From: Clostridiaceae bacterium
GTDB taxonomy: Bacteria; Bacillota; Clostridia; Saccharofermentanales; DTU023
DNA length: 64,000 nt
Direction of reading: 5' to 3'
Assembly: GCA_012838135.1 (NCBI GenBank)
Contig: DUPV01000015.1
Location: 32,423 to 96,422 of the forward strand
A program made the position numbers and the translations under genes. This document shows positions 46,834 to 56,440 of this stretch, piece after piece (the stretch's first letter is position 1; every line of letters starts with the position of its first letter). A model generated the notes under the pieces. That model made no database searches and had not been told where the DNA came from. It worked only from the letters and a program-made list of their open reading frames with translations.

Positions 46834-48450
46834 TTAATCAACTCTGGGTAAAGACTGTAAAAACTGTCGTACCGCTCCTGTTCCTTTATTCATTTCAACA
46901 AAATATTGAATAACTTTTTCTGCCAATCCACATTCTGCCAAATCAAGACCAAATATCCCGCTATTGCTTAAGATTGGGCTAAGAACTGCTGCAACATTAT
47001 CATTTTTAGAAAATTCTATTGCTGCAAGTTGCTCTTGCAGAGTTTCCAACAGAGGATCGGGTGACAATTCCATTTCTTTTCCGGAATCATCAATCGCAAG
47101 CAAATATCTTAACCAACCGGCTAATACAGCAGGAATATAAATTAAATCTTTTATTTTTTCAGGATCTTGAGCTGAATATGATTGTAAGGTTTTACCATAT
47201 CGGACTTGAATTTTTTGCGATGTATCCGTAGCAATTCTTTGCGGAGTATCAGGTAAAAACGGATTGGGAAAACGTTGTTCTATCACAGTATCAATAAAAG
47301 CTTTAGGATCGAGAATTCCGGGATCTACTACAACGGGCAACCCCTCAATATAACCGACACCCTTGATTAAATTCAGCAAATCTGCATCTGTCATTTCCTG
47401 ATTGATTAACTCAAATTCCAATAAACAGCCAAAAATTGCTAACGCAGTGTGCAATGGATTGAGACAGGTTGTTACTTTCATTGTCTCTACTCTGTCCACC
47501 GTTTCCCGATCAGTAAAAATAACACCTGCTTTATGCCAATTCGGTCTGCCGTTTGTAAAACTATCTTCAATAACTAAATATTCAGTTTCCTCGGCATTTA
47601 CAAAGGAAGGTGGCAGCCTTCTACCGTTCATTACAGGAAACTCCGTATCTTGATAGCCGCGCTCTGCAAGCATTTCTGCAACTGATTCATCAGCCGCGGG
47701 AGTTATTTTATCGATCATCGACCAAGGAAAACTCACACGTGATTCATCTGCTATATAGTCGTAAAACTCTTGTGGTAAAAATCCATTTTCAGTCCAAGCT
47801 TTAGCATAAGCCAAAACAGATTGTCTAAACACTTTGCCGTTATGAGAGACATTGTCCATACTGAGCAGTGTAAGCGGCAATTTCCCCGCTTCAAATCTTT
47901 TATATAGCAGAAGACAGATAATACCCATGGAATTGGTCGTTTTCAAACTCGAATCCTGCATTTCCGCTTTTACTTCCGCTGTATAATCTCCGGTGTGATC
48001 GACAATGCTGTACCCCTTTTCTGTAATGGTAAAGCTTACTACTTGTAAAGAAGGCCGGGCGAACAATTCTTCCGCCCTGGCCCAGCCTTCTTGATTTTGT
48101 TCAACTTTAACTCCTTCGGCCAAACAACCGACTACTCTTAAATCAAGTGTACCATCCGCTTTTAATGTTACGGCGGTACTTAGATTGTCATAAGGTTTAA
48201 AAATATAGTCTATTTTGTCCGTGTTGCGAGTTTCAGCAATAATAACACCAGTTTCCGCTTCACCATTATCTAATAACTCATCTTGCAATCTTGCAGGAAA
48301 AACTCTGAAGATATTACCGGCTCCAAAATGTATCCAAGTCGGTTCAAGTTTTGTGTTGTTTCTCACCGCTTCAATATCGTAAGCCGGAAGTTCAAAACCC
48401 TGATCGTTCCATAATTTTTTATTCTTAATCGAATCTAAATTTAATTTCAA
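46834..48450 (-). CDS. uxuB: Fructuronate reductase / mannitol dehydrogenase family
   Basis: 538 residues. Reduces D-fructuronate to D-mannonate with NADH, the step between uxaC and uxuA. IHFGAGNIFRVFPARLQDEL is the N-terminal nucleotide motif, FPWSMIDKITPAADES the family signature, and TTCLNPLHTALAIFGCLLEF the long-chain mannitol dehydrogenase catalytic region (the usual motif is KxxxxNxxH). Translation begins at a TTG (48450) after AAGGGA, no ATG being available. Confidence 0.93.
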   Translation of the reverse strand: MKLNLDSIKNKKLWNDQGFELPAYDIEAVRNNTKLEPTWIHFGAGNIFRVFPARLQDELLDNGEAETGVIIAETRNTDKIDYIFKPYDNLSTAVTLKADGTLDLRVVGCLAEGVKVEQNQEGWARAEELFARPSLQVVSFTITEKGYSIVDHTGDYTAEVKAEMQDSSLKTTNSMGIICLLLYKRFEAGKLPLTLLSMDNVSHNGKVFRQSVLAYAKAWTENGFLPQEFYDYIADESRVSFPWSMIDKITPAADESVAEMLAERGYQDTEFPVMNGRRLPPSFVNAEETEYLVIEDSFTNGRPNWHKAGVIFTDRETVDRVETMKVTTCLNPLHTALAIFGCLLEFELINQEMTDADLLNLIKGVGYIEGLPVVVDPGILDPKAFIDTVIEQRFPNPFLPDTPQRIATDTSQKIQVRYGKTLQSYSAQDPEKIKDLIYIPAVLAGWLRYLLAIDDSGKEMELSPDPLLETLQEQLAAIEFSKNDNVAAVLSPILSNSGIFGLDLAECGLAEKVIQYFVEMNKGTGAVRQFLQSLPRVD

Positions 48451-48513
48451 AATATAATCCCTTCATTAATTGCGTATTAAATGGCTAATCATTACTATAA
48501 ATACAATAATCTT

Positions 48514-49014
48514 TTAAGGTAACTCCACGGTAACCTCGACAGGATAAGCTGATTGAGGTTTTCCATCGATAAATACCGAAAACATACTTCCTTTAATAGA
48601 TAATACAACAGGTGATTCCTCATTTCGTAAAGCAAAACCCTGCTCCATTCCGCTTAAAGTGTCTCCCTCATCAATCTGTGTTACCAATTTTTTCTTATCT
48701 TCGACAACTTTCAAATCAGGTGTCAGTCCGACATCATCCTGTTTAGCCGTTATCGTAAAACTCTTATCAGATGTAGTCGCCTTCTTTGAATCATTTGTCC
48801 AATCATAGGTAATTACAACAAATTTTGAATCTTCCGATTCCTTTACGCTTACATCAGTAATTTTGATATGATTTGTTTCGTCGATTTGAATATCCTCTCC
48901 AACTTCAGCCGTTTTCGGCGGAATATGTGAGGTAAATTCTTTTTTTTCTGATTTGCTGCAGCCTACCAAACTGAAAAGTAAAATGACGGTCAATAATATT
49001 GAAAACTTTTTCAT
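48514..49014 (-). CDS. Small lipoprotein with a DUF5067/DUF4352-like domain
   Basis: 166 residues starting at the second ATG (49014), better spaced from GGGAGGG. A lipobox (LFSLVGCSKS) anchors it outside the membrane. The rest is a single beta-sandwich-like domain (KITDVSVKESEDSKFVVITYDWTN) of a kind common in Bacillota surface proteins with no known reaction. It lies between the EIIC and uxuB genes and may assist substrate capture, a guess from position only. Confidence 0.7.
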   Translation of the reverse strand: MKKFSILLTVILLFSLVGCSKSEKKEFTSHIPPKTAEVGEDIQIDETNHIKITDVSVKESEDSKFVVITYDWTNDSKKATTSDKSFTITAKQDDVGLTPDLKVVEDKKKLVTQIDEGDTLSGMEQGFALRNEESPVVLSIKGSMFSVFIDGKPQSAYPVEVTVELP

Positions 49015-49028
49015 CATAACCCTCCCTA

Positions 49029-50360
49029 CTATTCTTTTGCATCCGGTTTATCTGCAGACTGTTCTTCCTTTTCCGTTAAACCCAGATTTTGTCCAAGTTG
49101 TGTTGCGCCACTGGTAATCGTTACTTTATCTGCTTCATATCCGATTTCTGCAGCAGTAACTTCAGCCTCACTGGCTGCATCTCTTGCTTCCTCAGCAGCT
49201 TTTTGCATTTCAGCAGTTTCTTTTTCAGAAACAGCCTGACCGGTAAGTTCTGCCACGGTATTAGCATCCGGCTCTTCAAATCCCATAATAATAGTTAAAG
49301 CGAATGTCGCAGCAAATGAGATTACACAAGTAATTATCGAATTAATCAGATTACCTGTATCACTGGAGAAACCGACTAAAGCCAATAATCCCGGTGTAAC
49401 AAAGCTTCTTGCTTTAATTGCTGTAATACCTGCATAGAATCCGCCAATACCGCCACCGATAATCGAAGCATATAAAGGTTTTTTCAAAGGAATTGCATTT
49501 CCGTATAAAGAGGATTGTGAAATACCGAAAAATGATGTAATTCCGGCGGAAGCACTATAACTCTTATACATTTTTTGTTTGGAACGAATGGCAATCGCGA
49601 AAGAAACGCCTGCAAGTGCCATATTGGAGGCCATCATGCCCGGGATTAAAACCGTATCATAGCCTAATTGAGCCAGGTTCTGTGTAGCGACCGGGAATAA
49701 TGAATAATGCGACCCGGTAATAACTAAGAATGGACTCAAAGCTCCGACAACAGTCGGCACAAGCCATGAAACCGTATTATTTAACCATGTAATTCCGGCC
49801 GCTAAAGCATCACCGATCCAAGTTCCGATCGGTCCAAGAATGATAATTCCGCTGATACATGTAATAAACAAAGTCAATACCGGAAATAAAATTGACATCA
49901 ATAAATCAGGGATAATTTTCTTTAATAACGGTTCCACTTTAGACTGGACGAAAACGATAAGAATGATCGGCAAAACACTGCTCGGATATTTGGCATATGT
50001 AATCGGTATTGCACCGAATAATGTGAGATTCCAGCCTACATTGTTTGCCCATTCATACATATTAACAATATTGGGATATAGTAAAAAAGCAGCCGTTGCC
50101 GCAGCTAAAAATGGAGTGGCTTTAAATACCTGTGCACTGGCAATTGCCAGGAAAATAGGTAAAAAGTAGAATACCGCATTGCCTAAACCGTCCAAGAAAA
50201 TATAGCTGCTGCTGACTTTGGAAATAGCTCCGACTTGAACCAGAACATCTCGTACCGCCTGCAGAACACCTGCTCCGATAATAACGATTAGAATGGGTTT
50301 AAAGATACCGCCAATGATATCAAATACACCCATCTTTTTTTCTTTTTGTGTTGCTGCCAT
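49029..50360 (-). CDS. Stand-alone PTS-type EIIC permease with altered GITEP motif
   Basis: 443 residues with about ten helices, of the beta-glucoside/sucrose EIIC family (PFLVITGSHYSLFPVATQNLAQ, LIPGMMASNMALAG). Family members need EIIB and EIIA to phosphorylate sugar; neither domain is fused and neither gene is nearby. The GITEP substrate motif reads GISQSSLYG, so the conserved Glu is lost. An Ala/Glu-rich tail of ~70 residues follows. Context (beta-glucuronidase upstream, uronate genes downstream) suggests uptake of glucuronides, perhaps without phosphorylation. Gene calling is firm, mode of action inferred. Confidence 0.85.
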   Translation of the reverse strand: MAATQKEKKMGVFDIIGGIFKPILIVIIGAGVLQAVRDVLVQVGAISKVSSSYIFLDGLGNAVFYFLPIFLAIASAQVFKATPFLAAATAAFLLYPNIVNMYEWANNVGWNLTLFGAIPITYAKYPSSVLPIILIVFVQSKVEPLLKKIIPDLLMSILFPVLTLFITCISGIIILGPIGTWIGDALAAGITWLNNTVSWLVPTVVGALSPFLVITGSHYSLFPVATQNLAQLGYDTVLIPGMMASNMALAGVSFAIAIRSKQKMYKSYSASAGITSFFGISQSSLYGNAIPLKKPLYASIIGGGIGGFYAGITAIKARSFVTPGLLALVGFSSDTGNLINSIITCVISFAATFALTIIMGFEEPDANTVAELTGQAVSEKETAEMQKAAEEARDAASEAEVTAAEIGYEADKVTITSGATQLGQNLGLTEKEEQSADKPDAKE

Positions 50361-50385
50361 ATAAGTCTCCTTAACTAATTTTTAA

Positions 50386-50427
50386 TTGTATAAACAAGAA
50401 ACTTCCATCAGTTTCTTGTCTATACAA
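50386..50427 (-). promoter_or_regulatory. Pair of GntR-type operator-like sites forming a hairpin before EIIC
   Basis: Two near-palindromes, TTGTATAAACAA (50386-50397) and TTGTCTATACAA (50416-50427), in the 119-bp gap between beta-glucuronidase and EIIC. Both resemble the TTGTNTANACAA sites of GntR/HutC-type regulators of PTS genes. Together they also make a 17-bp stem (one mismatch) with a 6-nt loop. So this is either a tandem operator with an internal promoter or an RNA hairpin; no U-run follows. Confidence 0.6.
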
Positions 50428-50479
50428 AATCAATTTTTCAATTCACTGTATTCTCCGACAAATACAACCTTTTAAGGAA

Positions 50480-52276
50480 TTATTTATAATCAAAATCCGG
50501 GATATTTAACCAGCGTTCTCTTAACCAGCGGGCTGCAGCTTTCGGATCGCGTCCGCGTGTAAAGATACCTTTTTTGTTACCCTGAACACGGTTAATACCT
50601 GTTTTGGTTTCAAAATCTGCAAAATTCCATAATTGTTCGCCAATGAAGAAATCACAATCATCAAATACTTTAGAGTTGATTTTGTAATATTCTACTTGAT
50701 AGTCTTCGGTAAACGGAATGTCTGCAATAGCGTGTAAGCCTGCAACCGTATCAGCACCATATTCGCAGAACATAATCGGTTTATCAGGATATTTTGCATG
50801 CCAGGCAGCCATGTCTTCTCTCAAGTGAGCCTCTGCTGATGCAAAATCAGCTGTATCCCAGTACCAGCCGAAGTAACGATTGAGCAGTATAACATCACTT
50901 AAGCCCATGCAAACATCCTTATCAACACCGCAAATTTGGAAATTGACATAGGCAAACGGTCTGTTTTGCGGATCTAATTTTCTGGAATAATCAAAAATGG
51001 ATTTGAAGTATTCATAAGAACCGGGACCTGCTGAATCAGGTTCATTCATAACTGACCACATCACGACACAAGCATGATTTTTGTCACGGGCAATCAATTC
51101 ACGCATGCCTTGTTCGTGAGCTTCTTTTGTATTTAATACGGACCAGGTAGATTTCGCTGCCATACCGGAAGCGGAGTCAACACTAAATCCTTCGAACATA
51201 CCGACAGCAGCACATTCGTCAATTACAACAAAGCCTTCACGGTCACATAAACGCATCATTTCTTCAGAATACGGATAGTGGGAAGTACGGAAAGAGTTAG
51301 CACCCATCCAACGCATAATATTAAGGTCTGCTACATTGTATGCTTCATTAATACCACGACCGTTGATAAAACTGTCTTCATGTTTACCTGCACCTTTGAA
51401 GTAGAAAGGTTTACCGTTAATCAAAAATTGTGTGCCTTTTACTTCAACTGTTCTGATTCCGAAATCTTCCTCATAAACATCAACAACGGCACCATCTTTA
51501 ATCAGCTCTACTTTGGCTTTATAGAGATAGGCATTGAGCGGTTGCCATAAGGTGATGTTTTTGAGACTGATTGCGGTGTCACTGTTACCTTCACCGACAA
51601 CTTGATCAGCTTCATCTAATAAGGTTACTTTCACTTCATCATATTCGCCCTCGGCATCTGTCGCAATTCTTACATCTGCTGCTAAATTTTCAAGATCAAC
51701 ATCATATGTAACCGTTATATCAGATATATAGGTTTTCGGTGTTGTATAAATTCTGACATAACGATTCAAACCGGCATAATTAAAGAAGTCGAAATTTTCC
51801 GACAGTTTGCGAACAACATTTCCTTCAGCATCGGTTGTTTCAGAGTAATTACCGACCGGTAAGCTTGTGTAGTCTAGCATATTACTTAATTTTACAGTTA
51901 CACGGTTTCTGCCGGAATTGATAAATTCATTAATTTCTGCTTCAAAAGGCACAAAACCGCCTTTGTGATGAACAACAAATTGTCCGTTTACATAAACATC
52001 TGCTTCGTGGGTTGCTGCATCAAAACGTAAAACCACTCTTTCATTCAACAAACTGTCCGAGACAACAAATTCACGTTCATACCAGACGTACCCGACATGC
52101 ATTCTGATATCGCGAGTCACACCTTGGTCATTAAATGAACCGGGAACCGACATACTTTTTTGGGTTTCTAAAGGAGTACTGACATCATTTGGTTTAGTTT
52201 CATTCTCCAGAGCGAATTTCCAGACTCCGTTCAACGATTGTACTGTTCTTGTTTGGGTTGTAATTGGGTATAACAT
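50480..52276 (-). CDS. uidA: Beta-glucuronidase (glycoside hydrolase family 2)
   Basis: 598 residues from the ATG at 52276 (GAGGAGAAAA). No signal peptide, so it acts on imported glucuronides. Sugar-binding and Ig-like domains precede the TIM barrel. The acid/base Glu is in VMWSVMNEPDSAG, the nucleophile Glu in FCEYGADT, and the glucuronide-specific Asn-x-Lys is in GNKKGIFTRGRDPKAAA, which separates it from beta-galactosidases. The active-site loop after VGMFEGFSVD is of intermediate length. First gene of the uronate run. Confidence 0.95.
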   Translation of the reverse strand: MLYPITTQTRTVQSLNGVWKFALENETKPNDVSTPLETQKSMSVPGSFNDQGVTRDIRMHVGYVWYEREFVVSDSLLNERVVLRFDAATHEADVYVNGQFVVHHKGGFVPFEAEINEFINSGRNRVTVKLSNMLDYTSLPVGNYSETTDAEGNVVRKLSENFDFFNYAGLNRYVRIYTTPKTYISDITVTYDVDLENLAADVRIATDAEGEYDEVKVTLLDEADQVVGEGNSDTAISLKNITLWQPLNAYLYKAKVELIKDGAVVDVYEEDFGIRTVEVKGTQFLINGKPFYFKGAGKHEDSFINGRGINEAYNVADLNIMRWMGANSFRTSHYPYSEEMMRLCDREGFVVIDECAAVGMFEGFSVDSASGMAAKSTWSVLNTKEAHEQGMRELIARDKNHACVVMWSVMNEPDSAGPGSYEYFKSIFDYSRKLDPQNRPFAYVNFQICGVDKDVCMGLSDVILLNRYFGWYWDTADFASAEAHLREDMAAWHAKYPDKPIMFCEYGADTVAGLHAIADIPFTEDYQVEYYKINSKVFDDCDFFIGEQLWNFADFETKTGINRVQGNKKGIFTRGRDPKAAARWLRERWLNIPDFDYK

Positions 52277-52569
52277 GTTATTTTTCTCCTCTCTTTTCAA
52301 GTAAAAATATTTAAATAGTAATATTGATTATAACAATAATTAATAAATATATATGTAACATATTGTAAAAAATTCAATATTTTCTTAAAAATTTATGCTT
52401 TTACACAAATACTATCTGAATATGCGGCTCTCTTATGAAATTTTTCTATAATCCGCTTTTGCATAATTAGTTATTATATAAACGATTTCTGCCTAATTGG
52501 TTTAGCCATAACTTGTTATATAAATCAAATATCTCTAGAATATTCTTCAGAGTATAGGAGTAAAAACGA
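52277..52569. other. Divergent promoter region of uidA and mnmA
   Basis: No gene. Strongly AT-rich. On the minus strand TATAAT (52332-52327) is a possible -10 for uidA. On the plus strand the last 48 bp are the mnmA leader with the palindrome AGAATATTCT and GGAG ribosome site; the same leader is duplicated at 42626-42671. Confidence 0.5.
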
Positions 52570-53631
52570 ATGAAAAAAGTTCTGCTCGGTATGAGCGGTG
52601 GCGTAGACAGTACAGTTGCAGCATATCTCTTAAAGCAACAAGGCTTTCAGGTGACCGGAGCCTATATGAAATTATGGCGTGATACGGAAGATGACCAACG
52701 CGATCAACGTGATCTGACCAAAGTTCAATATGCAGCAGAGTATTTGCACATCCCTTTACAAATATTAGATTTAGAACAAACTTTTTTTACGGAAATTGTT
52801 CAGGAATTTATCAGGCAATATCAATCCGGCTTAACCCCCAATCCCTGTGTCATTTGTAATCAAAAATTCAAATTTAATCTGATGGAACAAGCAGCAGACG
52901 GTAATTTTGACTATTTGGCAACCGGTCATTATGCAAGAATAATTAAAGCGGAAAAATCAGCAGAATATCAATTGTGGCAAGCGGCAGACATTGCCAAAGA
53001 TCAAAGCTATATTCTGTATCACTTATCCCAAAATCAATTATCACGTGTTTTACTCCCTCTAGGTATTTTAGATAAAACAGAAGTCAGATCAATCGCGGCA
53101 AAAATCGGTTTTGCAACTGATTCTTTAAGTGACAGTCAAGATATTTGTTTCATTTCCCGCAATAATTCCTATCGTGATTTACTGACCGGATTTAATGCAA
53201 TCGGCAAACCCGGGAATTTTATCGATCCGCAAGGCAATGTTGTAGGCAAACATCTCGGAATCGGTAATTATACAATAGGACAAAGAAAGAATTTAGGAAT
53301 GGCCTTCGGTAAAAAAGTCTTTGTCACAAAAATTGATTCTTCTACCAATCAAATAACAATCGGTGAGTTGCAAGATTTGATGACAATCAAGTATTCAGTC
53401 AAAGACGTCAAATGGAACACTTTAAGCAAACCGGAATTACCGCTTGAAGTTGAAGTAGCAAATCGTTATCAAGCCAAAAAAGCACAAGCGATTGTTCATA
53501 AACATACCAACCAAAATCCGGATTATGCAGAAGTTCACTGTCTTGAACCACAACGAGCAATTACACCGGGACAGGCTGCCGTTTTCTATCAAGGCGAACG
53601 CTGTATCGGTGGCGGCATAATATTAGCATAA
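52570..53631 (+). CDS. mnmA: tRNA-specific 2-thiouridylase
   Basis: 353 residues. Adds sulphur to U34 of tRNA-Lys, Glu and Gln. PP-loop LLGMSGGVDSTVAAYLL at the N-terminus; the two catalytic cysteines are in NPCVICNQKFKF and DSQDICFIS, giving the expected disulphide pair; YARIIK and GHYAR-like TGHYARI present; C-terminal PGQAAVFYQGERCIGGGI closes the beta barrel. ATG after AGGAGTAAAAACGA. Confidence 0.97.
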   Translation: MKKVLLGMSGGVDSTVAAYLLKQQGFQVTGAYMKLWRDTEDDQRDQRDLTKVQYAAEYLHIPLQILDLEQTFFTEIVQEFIRQYQSGLTPNPCVICNQKFKFNLMEQAADGNFDYLATGHYARIIKAEKSAEYQLWQAADIAKDQSYILYHLSQNQLSRVLLPLGILDKTEVRSIAAKIGFATDSLSDSQDICFISRNNSYRDLLTGFNAIGKPGNFIDPQGNVVGKHLGIGNYTIGQRKNLGMAFGKKVFVTKIDSSTNQITIGELQDLMTIKYSVKDVKWNTLSKPELPLEVEVANRYQAKKAQAIVHKHTNQNPDYAEVHCLEPQRAITPGQAAVFYQGERCIGGGIILA

Positions 53632-53658
53632 TGTTTTACTTTAGAAGAAAAGAGATTC

Positions 53659-53942
53659 AAAATGGCTTAAGCTGTTTTGTCGTCACCTATATCATTTCGG
53701 ATAAATACCACGAAACAGCGGATGAGATTTTTGTGAAATTAGACCGAGGTGCAACCGGATTACAGTCAAAGGTATGTACAGTAAGAAAAATCGTGGTATG
53801 ATTTTTTGTGTAATACCGAGCAGGCAACTACCTGAATAAAAAAATAGTTGAAACAATCGACCCGGATGCTTTTATAATTGTAAAAGAAGCACGTGAGGTT
53901 TTAGGAGAAGGATTTGAAAAAGATTCACCCGACTTTCTCTAA
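53659..53942 (+). pseudogene. YitT-family protein, C-terminal DUF2179 remnant
   Basis: Frames read together give FVVTYIISDKYHETADEIFV, KLDRGATGLQSKGMYSKKN, MIFCVIPSRQLPE and KKIVETIDPDAFIIVKEARE followed by VLGEGF, the cytoplasmic DUF2179 domain at the end of YitT membrane proteins. Two single-base shifts (near 53775 and 53840) and loss of the whole membrane part make it non-functional. Its last codons overlap the start of ispE, and its GGAGAAGGA bases act as that gene's ribosome site. Confidence 0.8.
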
Positions 53943-54927
53943 TCAACAAACTGATAAGATTAGAGTTAATAGAAAACAAGCACATTGCAAATTGCGTGCA
54001 CAAGCAAAAATAAATTTAAGTTTAAAAATACTGGGAAAACGACCGGATAGTTATCATCAACTGCATTCAATTATGCAGTCTTTGGCTTTGCACGATATCA
54101 TAGAATTAACGCTAAAGCCCTTAAATCCAACCGCTGAAACAAATATTTCACTTTTTACCAATAACGGTGACTTAAGTTGCGGAATGGAAAATATCGCTTA
54201 TCGCAGTGCTAAACTCTTCTTAGAACATTTCCAGCTGAAAGCAAACCTGACCATTTCTTTAGTCAAAAACATCTCCTTAGCTGCAGGCTTAGCAGGAGGA
54301 AGTGCAAATGGAGCAGCCGTTTTGCGTGGTTTAGCAAATTTATATAACAATCCTCAAACCCGCAGGTTTTTTCAACCTGTATCCTCTGTAAATCAAAATA
54401 AGATAATCTCCCAAGCCGAATTATTAAAAATTGCTGTCAAAATCGGTGCAGATGTATCTTTCTCTTTGCACCGCGGAACCGCTTTATGCGAGGGTATCGG
54501 CGAAATTATTAACCCACTTGACAGTTTTTCCAAACGGCCTGTTTTAATCTATAATCCACCGGAAACAATTCTCACTGCTGATGCTTTCAAATCACTTAAT
54601 GCATACCCGTTAACTGAACTGAAATTAGCAAATCGTGAAACTCTGAACTTCTATAATCAAATTATTAACACCGGCTTAAAGTCAATGAATGAATATTTCG
54701 CAAATGATTTTACCTCTGCTATTTTGCACAAATATCCTCACTTACAAGAAATTTGCCATGCACTCCACCAAACCGGTTCACAATTTGTACGTTTCACCGG
54801 TAGCGGTCCGACAATTTTTGCAATTTACAATTCTTATACAGAACGGGATCAAGCTTTATTGTTATTAAAAAAATCAGACTTCCCCGGAACATTTACTGCA
54901 ACCTACACCAAAGATGCTTGGAATTAG
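53914..54927 (+). CDS. ispE: 4-diphosphocytidyl-2-C-methyl-D-erythritol kinase
   Basis: 337 residues as read from a TTG at 53914, giving ~28 residues before the usual start region AQAKINLSLKILGKRPDSYH; no ATG is available closer, another TTG lies just before it. GHMP kinase motifs: ISLAAGLAGGSANGAAVLRG (ATP loop; most relatives have Asp where this has Asn) and the catalytic-Asp segment KIGADVSFSLHRGTALCEGIG, with a C-terminal VRFTGSGPTIFAIY. Acts in the non-mevalonate isoprenoid pathway. Start choice uncertain, function firm. Confidence 0.9.
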   Translation: MKKIHPTFSNQQTDKIRVNRKQAHCKLRAQAKINLSLKILGKRPDSYHQLHSIMQSLALHDIIELTLKPLNPTAETNISLFTNNGDLSCGMENIAYRSAKLFLEHFQLKANLTISLVKNISLAAGLAGGSANGAAVLRGLANLYNNPQTRRFFQPVSSVNQNKIISQAELLKIAVKIGADVSFSLHRGTALCEGIGEIINPLDSFSKRPVLIYNPPETILTADAFKSLNAYPLTELKLANRETLNFYNQIINTGLKSMNEYFANDFTSAILHKYPHLQEICHALHQTGSQFVRFTGSGPTIFAIYNSYTERDQALLLLKKSDFPGTFTATYTKDAWN

Positions 54928-54982
54928 AGCAATGCATTATAAAACAATTTCTTTAGCTGAAAATACAATCAATAACTTGGGA

Positions 54983-56440
54983 TTAACTTTTATTCAAATA
55001 CGTACTCGGTGAAAACAAGAGAATAATCGGATAAATTTCCAGTCGACCTGCTATCATGGAAAATGTTAAAACAATTTTCGAGAAAACACTGTAATCTGTA
55101 AAGGGTGCAGCCGAACCGGCTGTTGCAAATCCTGCACCGATATTATTAAAAGAATTTAAGGTTGCACTGACTGCCGTTTGCATATCAGGTGTGTCCGGAC
55201 TGACTAACAAGCAGATTATTATTGCACAAAATATGTATGCCAAAACATAATTACGGATTCTGGTAACTTGATCTTCAGTTAACGGTTTACCGTTAAATTT
55301 TGTTACAACAACTCGTCTCGGATTCTGCATCAAACGAAATTCATTAAATAATGATTTATTTGCAATCGTGAATCTTGCAACTTTTATCCCGCCGGCCGTT
55401 GAACCTGCCATGCCGCCAATCATCATGATAATAGCGAAAATTATAATTGCAGTTAATGACCACCGGGCAAAATCAACTGTAACAAAACCGGTGGTTGTAA
55501 TCACCGAAGATACGGAAAAGAAAGTATGTCTGATATTTTCACCTAGGTTTTCATAAACTCCGTTGATCGAATTACTGATAACTATTGCAGTAGTAGCACT
55601 GAAAATCACGCTTAAATAAACTCGTAATTCCTCATCACGCCAAACCGATATCGCCTGACCTAAGAGAATCATATAGAACAAGTTAAAATTCATCCCGAAC
55701 AACATCATCATAATCCCGGCAACCCATTCAATGTATGGGCTGTTATAAAAACCGATACTTGCATTGCGGGTGCTGAAACCACCCGTACCGGCAATACCGA
55801 AAGAATGACACGCTGCATCGAAAACATTCATGCCGCCTAAGATTAATAAAATTATTGTAATAAAAGTCATGATGAAATAAATCACATAAAGAATAATTGC
55901 CGTTTGTTTTAATCTTGCAACTAATTTGCCGAATTTCGGACCGGGTACTTCCGCCCGCATTAAGTGTACCGTTTCGGAGGCTCCGGTCGGAAAGATTGCC
56001 AATGCAAAGACCAACACCCCCATACCGCCGATTAAATGCGAAAAAGACCGCCAGAATAAGATTGAGTGGCTCAAACTCTCTACCTCTCTGAGAATAGATG
56101 CTCCGGTTGTCGTGAATCCACTGGTCATTTCAAAAACAGCATCAACATAAAAAGGAATTTCACCTGAAATCACAAACGGTAAAGCACCGAAACATGCCCA
56201 ACCGATCCAGGTCAAAGCGACAATTATCATGCCTTCTTTGGTATGCAGAGTTTTAATATCCGGTTTTTTTACATTGAGTAAAACACTGACAAGCATTATA
56301 ATTCCGATTGCTATCAAAAAACTTAAAATATTGAAAAAGGGTTCCCGATATAATAACCCGATGATAATCGGCAGCACCATCAGACCTGCTTCAACCAAAA
56401 ACAATCTACTCAAGAAAAAGCGTATTATGCGAGAATTCAT
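54983..56440 (-). CDS. trkH: Trk-type potassium transporter, membrane subunit
   Basis: 485 residues, four M1-P-M2 repeats. Filter segments SGFTTTGASIL, GFSTRNASIG, TTTGFVTVDFARW and NIGAGFATAG carry the selectivity glycines. Its ATG overlaps the trkA stop as ATGA, so the two subunits are made in step. Confidence 0.94.
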   Translation of the reverse strand: MNSRIIRFFLSRLFLVEAGLMVLPIIIGLLYREPFFNILSFLIAIGIIMLVSVLLNVKKPDIKTLHTKEGMIIVALTWIGWACFGALPFVISGEIPFYVDAVFEMTSGFTTTGASILREVESLSHSILFWRSFSHLIGGMGVLVFALAIFPTGASETVHLMRAEVPGPKFGKLVARLKQTAIILYVIYFIMTFITIILLILGGMNVFDAACHSFGIAGTGGFSTRNASIGFYNSPYIEWVAGIMMMLFGMNFNLFYMILLGQAISVWRDEELRVYLSVIFSATTAIVISNSINGVYENLGENIRHTFFSVSSVITTTGFVTVDFARWSLTAIIIFAIIMMIGGMAGSTAGGIKVARFTIANKSLFNEFRLMQNPRRVVVTKFNGKPLTEDQVTRIRNYVLAYIFCAIIICLLVSPDTPDMQTAVSATLNSFNNIGAGFATAGSAAPFTDYSVFSKIVLTFSMIAGRLEIYPIILLFSPSTYLNKS

